Shown: positions 6,535 through 13,455 of the stretch, one piece after another
How positions within the stretch are numbered: position 1 is the stretch's first letter
Layout of the letters: every line of letters starts with the position of its first letter
DNA from: Paludibacteraceae bacterium
GTDB lineage: Bacteria > Bacteroidota > Bacteroidia > Bacteroidales > Paludibacteraceae
Assembly (NCBI GenBank): GCA_017402895.1
Contig: JAFPLG010000059.1
Coordinates: 1 to 16,229, forward strand
Reading direction: 5' to 3'
DNA: 16,229 bases
The notes under the pieces: model-generated
What the model was told of the DNA's origin: nothing
What the model saw: only the letters and a program-made list of their open reading frames with translations
Databases searched by the model: none
Program-made: the position numbers and the translations under genes

Positions 6535-7410
6535 ATGAAAACTTTCCCTGCATCGCAGTTAATCATCAATGGTGATGGTTCTGCATTTCATTTGCATCTA
6601 AAACCCGAGTTTCTGGCCGACAAGGTGATCCTTGTTGGTGACCAGGACCGTGTGAACATGGTGGCATCCTTCTTCGACGAAGGTAGTATCGAGTGTGACG
6701 TCCAGAGTCGTGAGTTCCATACCATCACCGGTAAGTTCCAGGGCAAACGTATCTCCTGTATCTCCACCGGTATCGGTACCGACAACTGCGATATCGTGAT
6801 GAACGAGATCGACGCACTGGCAAATATCGATTTCAATACCCGCCAAGAGAAGGCTGAGAAGCGCCATCTGGATATCGTACGTATCGGTACGTGCGGCGGT
6901 ATGCAAGAGGACATCCCTCTGGGTACGTTCCTCGTTAGCCAGAAGTCGATCGGCTTCGACGGCGTGCTGGCTTTCTATCACGACCGTGACAAAATTGCTG
7001 ACATCGGTTTTGAGAAAGCCTTCGTAGAGTACGTAGGTTATCCGAAGAAAGCTGCTGTGCCGTACGTAGTAGCTGCCAACCCTGAATTGGTCGATCGTAT
7101 TGCCAAGGACGACATGATGCGTGGTTGCACGATTGCTGCTAACGGATTCTACGGCCCGCAAGGACGCGTATTGCGCGTGGATCTCGCAGTGCCCGATATC
7201 AATGAGAAGATCACTTCGTTCCGCTACGAGGGACAGCGTATTACCAACTATGAGATGGAAGGTTCGTGTATCGCCGGTCTGGCTCTGCATATGGGTCACC
7301 GTGCCATGACTGTCTGCTGCGTGATTGCACAGCGTAAGGTTGAGGCTGCTAACACCGACTACAAACCCCGTATCAAGGAGTTGGTTCGCACCGTACTGGA
7401 GCGTATCTAA
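6535..7410 (+). CDS. Nucleoside phosphorylase, probable uridine phosphorylase
   Basis: Cytoplasmic NP-I family enzyme of 291 residues that splits a nucleoside with phosphate to give free base and ribose-1-phosphate. Family motifs: VGDQDRV at 34-40 (phosphate loop, usually GDPxR), STGIGTDN at 77-84, RIGTCGG at 116-122 (phosphate and base site) and NYEMEGS at 238-244, whose M-E pair contacts the ribose. The sequence is closest in feel to Bacteroidota uridine phosphorylases, but base preference cannot be settled by eye. Insertions such as the Lys- and Arg-rich segment near 103-112 are usual for this subgroup. It is 43 bases after DUF3467 and 9 bases before the peptidase gene, consistent with one transcript. 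No repeat tract lies in it. Confidence 0.85.
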   Translation: MKTFPASQLIINGDGSAFHLHLKPEFLADKVILVGDQDRVNMVASFFDEGSIECDVQSREFHTITGKFQGKRISCISTGIGTDNCDIVMNEIDALANIDFNTRQEKAEKRHLDIVRIGTCGGMQEDIPLGTFLVSQKSIGFDGVLAFYHDRDKIADIGFEKAFVEYVGYPKKAAVPYVVAANPELVDRIAKDDMMRGCTIAANGFYGPQGRVLRVDLAVPDINEKITSFRYEGQRITNYEMEGSCIAGLALHMGHRAMTVCCVIAQRKVEAANTDYKPRIKELVRTVLERI

Positions 7411-7419
7411 AAAACGAAT

Positions 7420-9444
7420 ATGAAGAAACTATTGCTTATCCTTGTTGCCGCATGTTCGCTTGTGGGCTGTGGCAGCAGGGACGGAAAACATGTACAATCG
7501 GTTAGCCCCGAAGAGTTTGAATACAACGTGGACCGCTTCTATGATTTAGCTATTCTGCGCTATCGTGTGCCCGACTTCGAGAGTCTGAGTCTGGAGCAGA
7601 AGGCGCTGGTTTACTACCTGAGCGAAGCCGCTCTCTGGGGGCGCGATATCATTTATGACCAGAACGGCCGTTACAACCTGCGTGTGCGTCGTACCTGCGA
7701 AGCGCTCTACGAGAAATATGAGGGCGACCGTCAGGAAGAGCAGTTTATGCTCTTCGAAAAGTACCTCAAGCGTGTCTGGTTCTCCAATGGAATCCACCAT
7801 CACTATGCGGCCGATAAGTTCGTGCCCGAATGCTCGGAGCAGTGGTTCCGTGCGGCCTGCAAAGAGGCCGGTGTGGAACTGAACGATGAGTTGGTACGCG
7901 TTATCTTCGATCCGACCGTGATGCCGAAACGTATCTGTCAGGATGCAGGCAAGGATCTGCTCCTGAATTCTGCGGGCAACTACTACGAAGGACTGACCCA
8001 GGCAGAGGCCGAGGCATGGTACGAGCAACACAAGGACACAAGTGACGAACCGCGATGGATAGGACTGAATAGCAAACTCGTCAAACGGGATGGTCAGGTC
8101 GTAGAACGCGTCTATCGCACCGAGGGCGACGGACTCTATCGCGAGGCTTTGGCTCATGTGGTAGAGAATCTGGAGAAAGCACTCGAGTATGCCGAGAACG
8201 ACGAGCAGCGACTGGTGATAAAGAAACTCATTGAGTTCAACCGCACGGGTGACCTCAAGACCTTCAACAAGTATGCTATTGCTTGGGTGCGCGACCTCAA
8301 CAGCCATGTGGATTTCGTCAATGGCTTTACGGAGGTATATGGCGACCCACTGGGCATAACAGGAGCCTGGGAGTCGATGGTCAACTTCAAGAACGTGGCT
8401 GCTACCGACCGCACACGAACCCTTTCGGCCAATGCACAGTGGTTTGAGGATAACTCGCCAACTGACAAGAAATACAAGAAGAAGGAATGTCGTGGTGTCT
8501 CTGCCAAGGTCATCACGGCGGCTATTCTGGCTGGTGACTGCTATCCCGCTACGCCTATCGGCATCAACCTGCCGAACGCCAATTGGATTCGCAAGAACTA
8601 CGGTTCGAAGTCGGTGACTATCGCCAACCTGACCGAGGCTTACTATATGGCTTCCCAGGGCGACGGCATGAACGAGGAGTTCTACCTCTCGGACGAAGAA
8701 CGCCGATTGGCTAAGGAGTATGGTGCGCTGATGAGTGATGTGCATGTGGACTTGCACGAGTGTCTCGGACACGGTTCCGGACAACTCATGCCGGGCGTGG
8801 GCAAAGAGAGCCTACGCGAACATGCCTCCACGCTCGAAGAAGCGCGTGCCGACCTCTTCTCGCTCTACTATATGGCTGATCCGAAACTGGTGGAACTGGG
8901 TATCGTGCCCGACGAAGAAGCGTATAAGACGCAGTACTATCATCAGTTGTTGAATGGTGCCATGACGCAACTCGTGCGCGTGGAGCTCGGTAAGAATATA
9001 GAGGAATCGCACATGCGCGACCGCGCGCTCATTGCGCGTTGGGTACTGGCCCATGTGGATTCCGTCAAGCCCGAGGCCGAAATCATCGAGCGCGAGGGCA
9101 AACACTACCTGCGCGTGAACGACTACCAGGGTGTGCGTCGACTCTTCGGTCAACTGCTGGCTATCGTGCAGGAAGTGGTGTCGACGGGCGACTACGAGCA
9201 GGCTTGCCAACTGGTGGAGGACTATGCCGTGAAGGTAGATCAAGACCTGCATCGCGAACTGCTGGCGCGTTACCAACCGCTGGGCATCGCTCCCTACAAG
9301 GGTTTTGTTAATCCGGTCTATCAGCCCGTACTGGACGAGCAGGGCAAGATCAAGGATATCCTGATTCGCTACGACGAAGGCTACGCAGAGCAGCATCTTC
9401 GTTACTCACGCGACTACTCCGTCTTGCCGGACGTGAATGACTAA
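7420..9444 (+). CDS. Dipeptidyl peptidase III (M49), lipoprotein form
   Basis: Zinc exopeptidase of 674 residues that releases dipeptides from peptide N-termini. A lipoprotein signal peptide (MKK, hydrophobic core, lipobox LVGC) puts the acylated cysteine at C17, so the enzyme is predicted to face the periplasm or lie at the outer membrane. The M49 signature is present as H446-E447-C448-L449-G450-H451, the cysteine-containing variant known from Bacteroides thetaiotaomicron DPP III. The second zinc motif is E473-E-A-R-A-D478. Length matches the bacterial family (about 675), so it appears intact. It lies 9 bases after the phosphorylase gene; its stop is within a repeat tract that also makes the start of the AroA fusion 6 bases downstream. 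Peptide scavenging by the host cell is a reasonable role. Confidence 0.93.
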   Translation: MKKLLLILVAACSLVGCGSRDGKHVQSVSPEEFEYNVDRFYDLAILRYRVPDFESLSLEQKALVYYLSEAALWGRDIIYDQNGRYNLRVRRTCEALYEKYEGDRQEEQFMLFEKYLKRVWFSNGIHHHYAADKFVPECSEQWFRAACKEAGVELNDELVRVIFDPTVMPKRICQDAGKDLLLNSAGNYYEGLTQAEAEAWYEQHKDTSDEPRWIGLNSKLVKRDGQVVERVYRTEGDGLYREALAHVVENLEKALEYAENDEQRLVIKKLIEFNRTGDLKTFNKYAIAWVRDLNSHVDFVNGFTEVYGDPLGITGAWESMVNFKNVAATDRTRTLSANAQWFEDNSPTDKKYKKKECRGVSAKVITAAILAGDCYPATPIGINLPNANWIRKNYGSKSVTIANLTEAYYMASQGDGMNEEFYLSDEERRLAKEYGALMSDVHVDLHECLGHGSGQLMPGVGKESLREHASTLEEARADLFSLYYMADPKLVELGIVPDEEAYKTQYYHQLLNGAMTQLVRVELGKNIEESHMRDRALIARWVLAHVDSVKPEAEIIEREGKHYLRVNDYQGVRRLFGQLLAIVQEVVSTGDYEQACQLVEDYAVKVDQDLHRELLARYQPLGIAPYKGFVNPVYQPVLDEQGKIKDILIRYDEGYAEQHLRYSRDYSVLPDVND

Positions 9445-9460
9445 GGGCGAATGGCTAAAG
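9433..9460 (+). repeat. Heptad (14-base) tract spanning the peptidase stop and the AroA-fusion start
   Basis: Two 14-base units, GTGAATGACTAAGG (9433-9446) and GCGAATGGCTAAAG (9447-9460), identical at 11 of 14 positions. The first contains the peptidase TAA (9442-9444) and the second contains the ATG at 9451 of the next gene. The same unit type recurs at 9862-9889. Confidence 0.6.
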
Positions 9461-11121
9461 TACAACTGCCTATATCTAAGTCGATAGCAAACAGAATACT
9501 GATGCTACAGGCTATCCATGGAGATCCGCTTATGCGGGTCTCTTCGGATATGCCTGATGATGTGCACGTGCTGCACGATGCGTTGACTCGCCTGCGCGAG
9601 TTTAGTCGAAAGTCGAAAGAAGAAAGACAAAAGACACCCTTGACGCTCTATCTTAAGAACTGCGGAACGGCACTCCGTTTTCTGCAGGTGCATCTGGAGC
9701 GTTGCTATCCCGGCGAACCCATCACGTTGACCGGCGACAAGCGACTCATGGAACGGGACGGCAAGCCGACCAGCCAGACGACCTCTGCGCGTATCCTACA
9801 TGGCGATACCATTCCTGCGGAGGCAAACGAGTCGCCCTATATCACCATGACGCGAAAACTCATGGTGAATGACGAATGGCGAAAGGCTAAGGTGGAGCGT
9901 TGCTGGAGCAGTGCCGCTTTCTGGTACGAATACGTAGCGATACATGGCGGAGAGTTGCTGCTGGAGGGGCTGCGAAAAGACACGTTGCAGGGAGATATCG
10001 TCGTGGCGCAATTGTATAGTAAGTATTTCGGCGTGATCACTTCCTATATGCCGGAGGGCGTGAAGATTGCTAAGTCCGACTTGCCGCTGAAGTGTCAGTT
10101 GGTGGAGGTGGATTTTACGAACTGTCCGGATTTATATCCCGCCATCGCCTTGACATGCGAACGTCTGGGACTCAAACTGCAAGCGACGGGTACGGAGCGC
10201 TTGCGTTATAAGGAGTCGAACCGTATGCGGGCAGTTCGCCTGCATGAGGTTATGGATGACCACCGCATGGCTATGGCGCTGATGGCGGCTGATTATCCGG
10301 TGAGTCTGGAGGACCAACAGTGTATTGCCAAGAGTTTTCCGAATTTTGCACCGCAACATATCATTCCGCGCCGAGGTGTGAACGACGATGGTTTAGGCAA
10401 AAAGCATGCGCTAGGTAAACTAATTCATGCCGCTACGTCAGACTATGTCTGGCTCCATGACGATGATATTCTTCTGCCAAAGGCAGCAAAACAAATTGGT
10501 GATGGGTCGTTGGAGATTGGTAATTGGGATTTAGTTATTCTGCCGTTGCGAATGGAGAGCCAAAACGAGCGACCGAGTCTGCTGGAGCGGCTGCAGATAG
10601 CGGAATATGCGGCGATTCAGGAACTGACCATACGTACCGCCCAGCGCGGCAGAGCTGTGATGTGCTCGGGTGCCAACTTGATTGTACGCCGTGAAGCGTG
10701 GCTGCAGTGTGAAGAGGATCTGCATCCGGAGATACCGAGTGGCGATGATATGTTTCTGCTGGAAGCAATGAAACGTCGCGGTATGCGTATCGGTGTGCTG
10801 GATAGCGATGATTATACGGCTATGGTCCGTCCGCAGGCTACGTGGCGCGGATTCTGGCATCAGCGCATGCGTTGGGCAGGTAAGGCGCCACATTACCGGG
10901 ATCGCGATATCCGTCGCTGCGGCGCATGGATGGTGGCGCTCAATGTTCTGCAGGTCTTATGTCCGCCCATCCTGCTTGTGAAATTCCCGATAGAATACCG
11001 GATGATAAAAAAACGCAGTGCCACGACGCACTGGGCGGTGGCACTGTTGTTAGAAGCGGTTTATCCCTTCTATATGCTTGGCGCGCTCTTGGGCGGCCTG
11101 ATGCATCCGAAGCGTTGGTGA
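9451..11121 (+). CDS. aroA: Fusion: shortened AroA (EPSP synthase) + glycosyltransferase with membrane C-terminus
   Basis: Unbroken frame of 556 residues. Residues 1-299 are EPSP synthase (shikimate-3-phosphate + PEP): K10-S-I-A-N-R15, NCGTALRF at 70-77, TSQ at 107-109, PD at 226-227, K254-E-S-N-R258, D270-H-R272 and K294-S-F-P. Usual AroA length is about 400-430, so material between these motifs is missing: about 40 residues before TSQ, about 20 after residue 137 and about 25 before DDHRMAM; SRPY is replaced by ESPY. From about 304 a GT2-like catalytic part begins: GKKHAL at 316-321, D337-D-D339, G431-D-D433, Q471-R-M-R-W475, then membrane segments (about 494-512, 527-549). Its first Rossmann strand and NDGS loop seem lost. 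Three heptad tracts lie inside. Whether AroA activity survives is uncertain, as is GT activity. Confidence 0.8.
   Translation: MAKVQLPISKSIANRILMLQAIHGDPLMRVSSDMPDDVHVLHDALTRLREFSRKSKEERQKTPLTLYLKNCGTALRFLQVHLERCYPGEPITLTGDKRLMERDGKPTSQTTSARILHGDTIPAEANESPYITMTRKLMVNDEWRKAKVERCWSSAAFWYEYVAIHGGELLLEGLRKDTLQGDIVVAQLYSKYFGVITSYMPEGVKIAKSDLPLKCQLVEVDFTNCPDLYPAIALTCERLGLKLQATGTERLRYKESNRMRAVRLHEVMDDHRMAMALMAADYPVSLEDQQCIAKSFPNFAPQHIIPRRGVNDDGLGKKHALGKLIHAATSDYVWLHDDDILLPKAAKQIGDGSLEIGNWDLVILPLRMESQNERPSLLERLQIAEYAAIQELTIRTAQRGRAVMCSGANLIVRREAWLQCEEDLHPEIPSGDDMFLLEAMKRRGMRIGVLDSDDYTAMVRPQATWRGFWHQRMRWAGKAPHYRDRDIRRCGAWMVALNVLQVLCPPILLVKFPIEYRMIKKRSATTHWAVALLLEAVYPFYMLGALLGGLMHPKRW
9604..9638 (+). 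repeat. Heptad tract in the AroA domain (first)
   Basis: Five adjacent 7-base units: AGTCGAA twice, then AGAAGAA, AGACAAA and AGACACC. It encodes the charged peptide SRKSKEERQKT at residues 52-62, between the N-terminal KSIANR motif and the NCGTALRF motif, where AroA proteins normally have a short loop. Confidence 0.8.
9862..9889 (+). repeat. Heptad tract in the AroA domain (second)
   Basis: Four 7-base units, ATGGTGA, then ATGACGA, then ATGGCGA, then AAGGCTA. They encode MVNDEWRKA at about residues 138-146, right where about 20 conserved-length residues of AroA are missing (between the SPYIT-type strand and the W-S-A-A-x-W-Y segment). The unit resembles the tract at 9433-9460. Confidence 0.7.
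10495..10536 (-). repeat. Heptad tract in the glycosyltransferase part of the AroA fusion
   Basis: Six 7-base units: ATTGGTG, ATGGGTC, GTTGGAG, ATTGGTA, ATTGGGA and TTTAGTT. On the complementary strand the units read as CACCAAT and TACCAAT, so this tract appears to be the CCAA-type unit in reverse orientation, which is why the minus strand is given. On the coding strand it encodes IGDGSLEIGNWDLV at about residues 349-362, just after the DDD metal motif. Confidence 0.7.
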
Positions 11122-11454
11122 TTACTTCTCAGCAGCTTCCTCTTGGAAATCAGCAGCATTAGCATCTTCTGCTGCTTCGTCAGCACTCTGCTCTACGGCT
11201 TCGGGCTCTTCGGTCTCGTGAACTCGGTTCTGTCCAGCGTTGATACCAGCAGCAAGAATACTCAGTAGAACGATGATTCCGGCAAGCGTCCAGCTGGCTT
11301 TCTCCAAGAAGTCAGCGGTGCGCGGAGCACCCATAACCTGGTTGCCACTCGAGAAACCGGCTGCCAAACCACCACCTTTGCTGTTCTGAACCAGTACCAG
11401 CAATATCAGCAGAATAGCTGCGATAAAAATCAAAATAGTCAGTAACTTTACCAT
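11122..11454 (-). CDS. secG: Preprotein translocase subunit SecG
   Basis: Small inner-membrane protein of 110 residues that aids SecYEG-mediated export. Two membrane helices (about 3-22 and 55-74) flank the conserved cytosolic loop: LVQNSKGGGLAAGF at about 20-33 and the VMGAPRTADFLEKASW segment at about 40-55 are diagnostic of SecG. The tail from about residue 78 is strongly acidic (Glu, Asp, Ala), common in Bacteroidota SecG. The stop codon (TTA on the plus strand, 11122-11124) directly abuts the TGA of the convergent AroA fusion gene with no intervening base. The gene has its own promoter upstream (11509-11540), although it could also receive read-through from lptE. Confidence 0.95.
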   Translation of the reverse strand: MVKLLTILIFIAAILLILLVLVQNSKGGGLAAGFSSGNQVMGAPRTADFLEKASWTLAGIIVLLSILAAGINAGQNRVHETEEPEAVEQSADEAAEDANAADFQEEAAEK

Positions 11455-11508
11455 ATCTTTGTTTTATTTAGTTTCGATTAGATGGTCTGTTTTTCACAAT
11501 TCGGGCGA

Positions 11509-11540
11509 CAAAATTACAACATTTTTTTGATATACGCAAA
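11509..11540 (-). promoter_or_regulatory. Bacteroidota-type promoter for secG
   Basis: On the minus strand, TTTG (plus 11537-11540), a 20-base spacer, and TAATTTTG (plus 11509-11516). Expected start near 11500, leaving a leader of about 46 bases to the secG ATG at 11454. The 14-base stretch AAAAATTTGCGTAT (plus 11532-11545) around the -33 site is identical to that in the gldD promoter, and it ends next to the lptE stop codon. Confidence 0.75.
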
Positions 11541-11545
11541 TTTTT

Positions 11546-12076
11546 TTACCATTTTGCCACTGTATCATTGTAAATATTCTCCACAAGTTCCTTAATCATC
11601 GACTGACAGAGTTGTTCCTGTACGTCGTTGAGTGTCTGCGAACTGTCGAAGGTCTGGTAGACCGTATAGGTTCGGTCAAAACTCTCCTCGGGGTGGATGT
11701 TGTTGGTGAAATGCACCTGAACACGGATGGTCAGTTTGGTCTCGGCCGAGTAGTTGTCGGAGGCTACACCCATAGGTGTCACATCGTAGCCGACAATCTC
11801 GCCGCTCAGTTCCAAGTCGCCTCCCTGACGGCGTATCTGCAGACGTGTCTGGCGTTGGTAGGTGTCGCGGATCTCCTCGCTCAGACTGTTGCTAAGCGGT
11901 GCATAGACCAGTGCGGCATTGTTCGGAAAATCCTCGATCGAGATAGAACGTATCAGGCTGTAGTCAATATTCGAGCCGTTGAACTTATAACTAATTGAGC
12001 ACGCGCACAACACGAGGCACAATGCGAAGAGGGATACTGTCCTCTTTGCACCATACGGTATTCCTATTATCCTCAT
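11546..12076 (-). CDS. lptE: LPS assembly lipoprotein LptE (Bacteroidota type)
   Basis: Outer-membrane lipoprotein expected to act with LptD in placing lipopolysaccharide in the outer leaflet. From the chosen start it has 176 residues: signal peptide with basic residues (R2, K13, R14), a hydrophobic core and a lipobox L-C-A-C with the acylated cysteine at C26. The mature part has the LptE pattern of this phylum: ISYKFNGSNID, SIEDFPNNAALVYAPLSNSLSEEIRD, GGDLELSGEIVGYDVTPMGV, then a C-terminal VENIYNDTVAKW. A longer start at 12127 (17 more residues) is open and would overlap the upstream gene by 11 bases, but gives an unusually long pre-lipobox region of 42 residues, so I prefer ATG 12076. The order regulator-lptE-secG is one I recognise from other Bacteroidota genomes. 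Confidence 0.87.
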   Translation of the reverse strand: MRIIGIPYGAKRTVSLFALCLVLCACSISYKFNGSNIDYSLIRSISIEDFPNNAALVYAPLSNSLSEEIRDTYQRQTRLQIRRQGGDLELSGEIVGYDVTPMGVASDNYSAETKLTIRVQVHFTNNIHPEESFDRTYTVYQTFDSSQTLNDVQEQLCQSMIKELVENIYNDTVAKW

Positions 12077-12116
12077 ACGGGTATTGTCTAGGATAGTCTC
12101 GATGAAATGCTTATTC

Positions 12117-13322
12117 TCAGAGGTCATAGTTCTTAATCTTTCGATATAGTGTGCGTTCGCTCAGTCCAAGACGCTTAGCAGCTTCTTTGCGGTTGCCTCC
12201 GCATAGCTCCAGTGTGCGACGGATCGAGTCGCGCTCCAGGGTCTCGATGGTTTGTGGTTCTTGAACGACTTGCACTGGCGTAGGTTCTACGCGTGCTACA
12301 TCGTCTTTGACCACTTCCGCCATCTGGAACGACTCATTCTTATCCGTCTCATTGCCGGTCAGATAATACGGATTCGGCTCCTGGAATGGCTGCTTTTGTT
12401 GCGCACGCAGTTCATCCAGTTGCTGACGCATGACTTTCATCTCGCCCAGCAGTTTGTAGAGCATCTCCCGTTCGCGGGAGGAGGGGTCTTCTATGAAGTT
12501 GATGCGAGCCAGTCCGAACTTATTCTCCTGCTCATTCTCCGGCAGATATTTGCGCAGCGTCTCGGCATCGATATCATGCTGTGTTTCCAGTACGGATATC
12601 TGTTCGGCGATGTTCTTGAGTTGACGGACGTTGCCGTTCCAGTAGTAGTTCTGCAACAATTGGGTAGCTTCTGCACTCAGCCGGATAGCCGGACGGCGAT
12701 AGCGCTCGCTGAAGTCGATAGCAAACTTACGGAAGAGCAGAGGTATATCCTCTTTGCGCTCGCGCAAGGCCGGAACACGTATCTCGACGGTGTTCAGACG
12801 ATAGTATAGGTCCTCACGGAACTTACCGTTCTGGATGGCACGACGCATATCCAGGTTGGTGGCGGCTACGACGCGGACGTTGGTCTTCATTACCTTGGTT
12901 CCACCCATGCGGATATACTCGCCCGTCTCCAGCACACGCAGCAACTTGACCTGGGTCTGCAGCGGCATCTCGCCTACTTCGTCCAGAAACAGGGTGCCCC
13001 CATTGGCTATCTCAAAATAACCCTTCTTCTCGGCATGCGCATCGGTGTAGGCTCCTTTCTCGTGACCGAACAACTCGCTGTCCATCGTTCCCTCCGGGAT
13101 GGCACCGCAGTTGATGGCGAAATACGGACCGTGTTTGCGTACGGAGCAATCGTGAATGATGCGTGGGAAGTGTTCTTTTCCTACGCCGGACTCACCGGTA
13201 ATGAGCACACTCAAATCGGTAGGGGCTACCTGAACGGCAATCTCAATCGCCCGATCCAGCCGGGGATTGGTACCGATGATGTTGTAGCGTTGCTTGATGG
13301 TTTGTATATCTGATTGCGTCAT
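12117..13322 (-). CDS. AAA+ sigma-54-type activator with Fis-like HTH, no receiver domain
   Basis: Transcription factor of 401 residues. The AAA+ domain occupies about 10-245: Walker A GESGVGKE at 43-50, the sigma-54 contact loop as GAYTDA at 90-95 (consensus GAFTGA), Walker B LFLDEVGE at 111-118, and the arginine-rich FREDLYYRLN at 168-177. A variable, Gln/Glu-rich linker (about 262-355) follows, and a Fis-type helix-turn-helix at 360-401 (GGNRKEAAKRLGLSERTLYRKIKNY). There is no N-terminal receiver, GAF or PAS domain. ATG 13322 fits the promoter at 13344-13374; an open frame extends 21 codons upstream but runs through that promoter. The glycine-to-aspartate change in the loop is unusual and may affect sigma-54 activation. 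Targets are unknown. Confidence 0.88.
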   Translation of the reverse strand: MTQSDIQTIKQRYNIIGTNPRLDRAIEIAVQVAPTDLSVLITGESGVGKEHFPRIIHDCSVRKHGPYFAINCGAIPEGTMDSELFGHEKGAYTDAHAEKKGYFEIANGGTLFLDEVGEMPLQTQVKLLRVLETGEYIRMGGTKVMKTNVRVVAATNLDMRRAIQNGKFREDLYYRLNTVEIRVPALRERKEDIPLLFRKFAIDFSERYRRPAIRLSAEATQLLQNYYWNGNVRQLKNIAEQISVLETQHDIDAETLRKYLPENEQENKFGLARINFIEDPSSREREMLYKLLGEMKVMRQQLDELRAQQKQPFQEPNPYYLTGNETDKNESFQMAEVVKDDVARVEPTPVQVVQEPQTIETLERDSIRRTLELCGGNRKEAAKRLGLSERTLYRKIKNYDL

Positions 13323-13343
13323 ATGAGATACTAATTCAGCCTG

Positions 13344-13374
13344 CAAAATTACGACTTTTTTTTCACTCCTGCAA
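13344..13374 (-). promoter_or_regulatory. Bacteroidota-type promoter for the AAA+ regulator
   Basis: On the minus strand, TTG (plus 13372-13374, preceded by C so a partial TTTG), a 20-base spacer, then TAATTTTG (plus 13344-13351). Expected start near 13337, giving a leader of only about 15 bases before ATG 13322. Confidence 0.65.
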
Positions 13375-13399
13375 GTTTTCGGCAAAAAATTGCGATTTA

Positions 13400-13431
13400 T
13401 TTGTATATACTAAAAAAAAGTTGTACCTTTG
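13400..13431 (+). promoter_or_regulatory. Bacteroidota-type promoter for the polysaccharide export genes
   Basis: TTTG at 13400-13403, a 20-base spacer, then TACCTTTG at 13424-13431. Expected start near 13437-13440, so ATG 13429 falls in the promoter and ATG 13456 is the likely translation start. It is divergent from the regulator promoter; the two -33 elements are about 25 bases apart, with a small palindrome (GCAA AAAA TTGC, 13382-13393) between. Confidence 0.75.
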
Positions 13432-13455
13432 CATGCTAATTTTGAAGTAAGCCGT

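Noticed and set aside
7546..8784. A 412-codon minus-strand frame opposite dipeptidyl peptidase III
   Set aside because: The plus strand encodes an intact M49 enzyme; the antisense product shows no family signature.
733..10536. Heptad tracts as classic phase-variation repeats
   Set aside because: No tract has more than two identical consecutive units, far fewer than known slippage loci; I keep this only as a minor possibility for 5125-5159.
13429..13455. Upstream ATG 13429 as start of the Wza-like protein
   Set aside because: It lies within the -7 promoter element and would place nine extra residues before a normal lipoprotein signal peptide.
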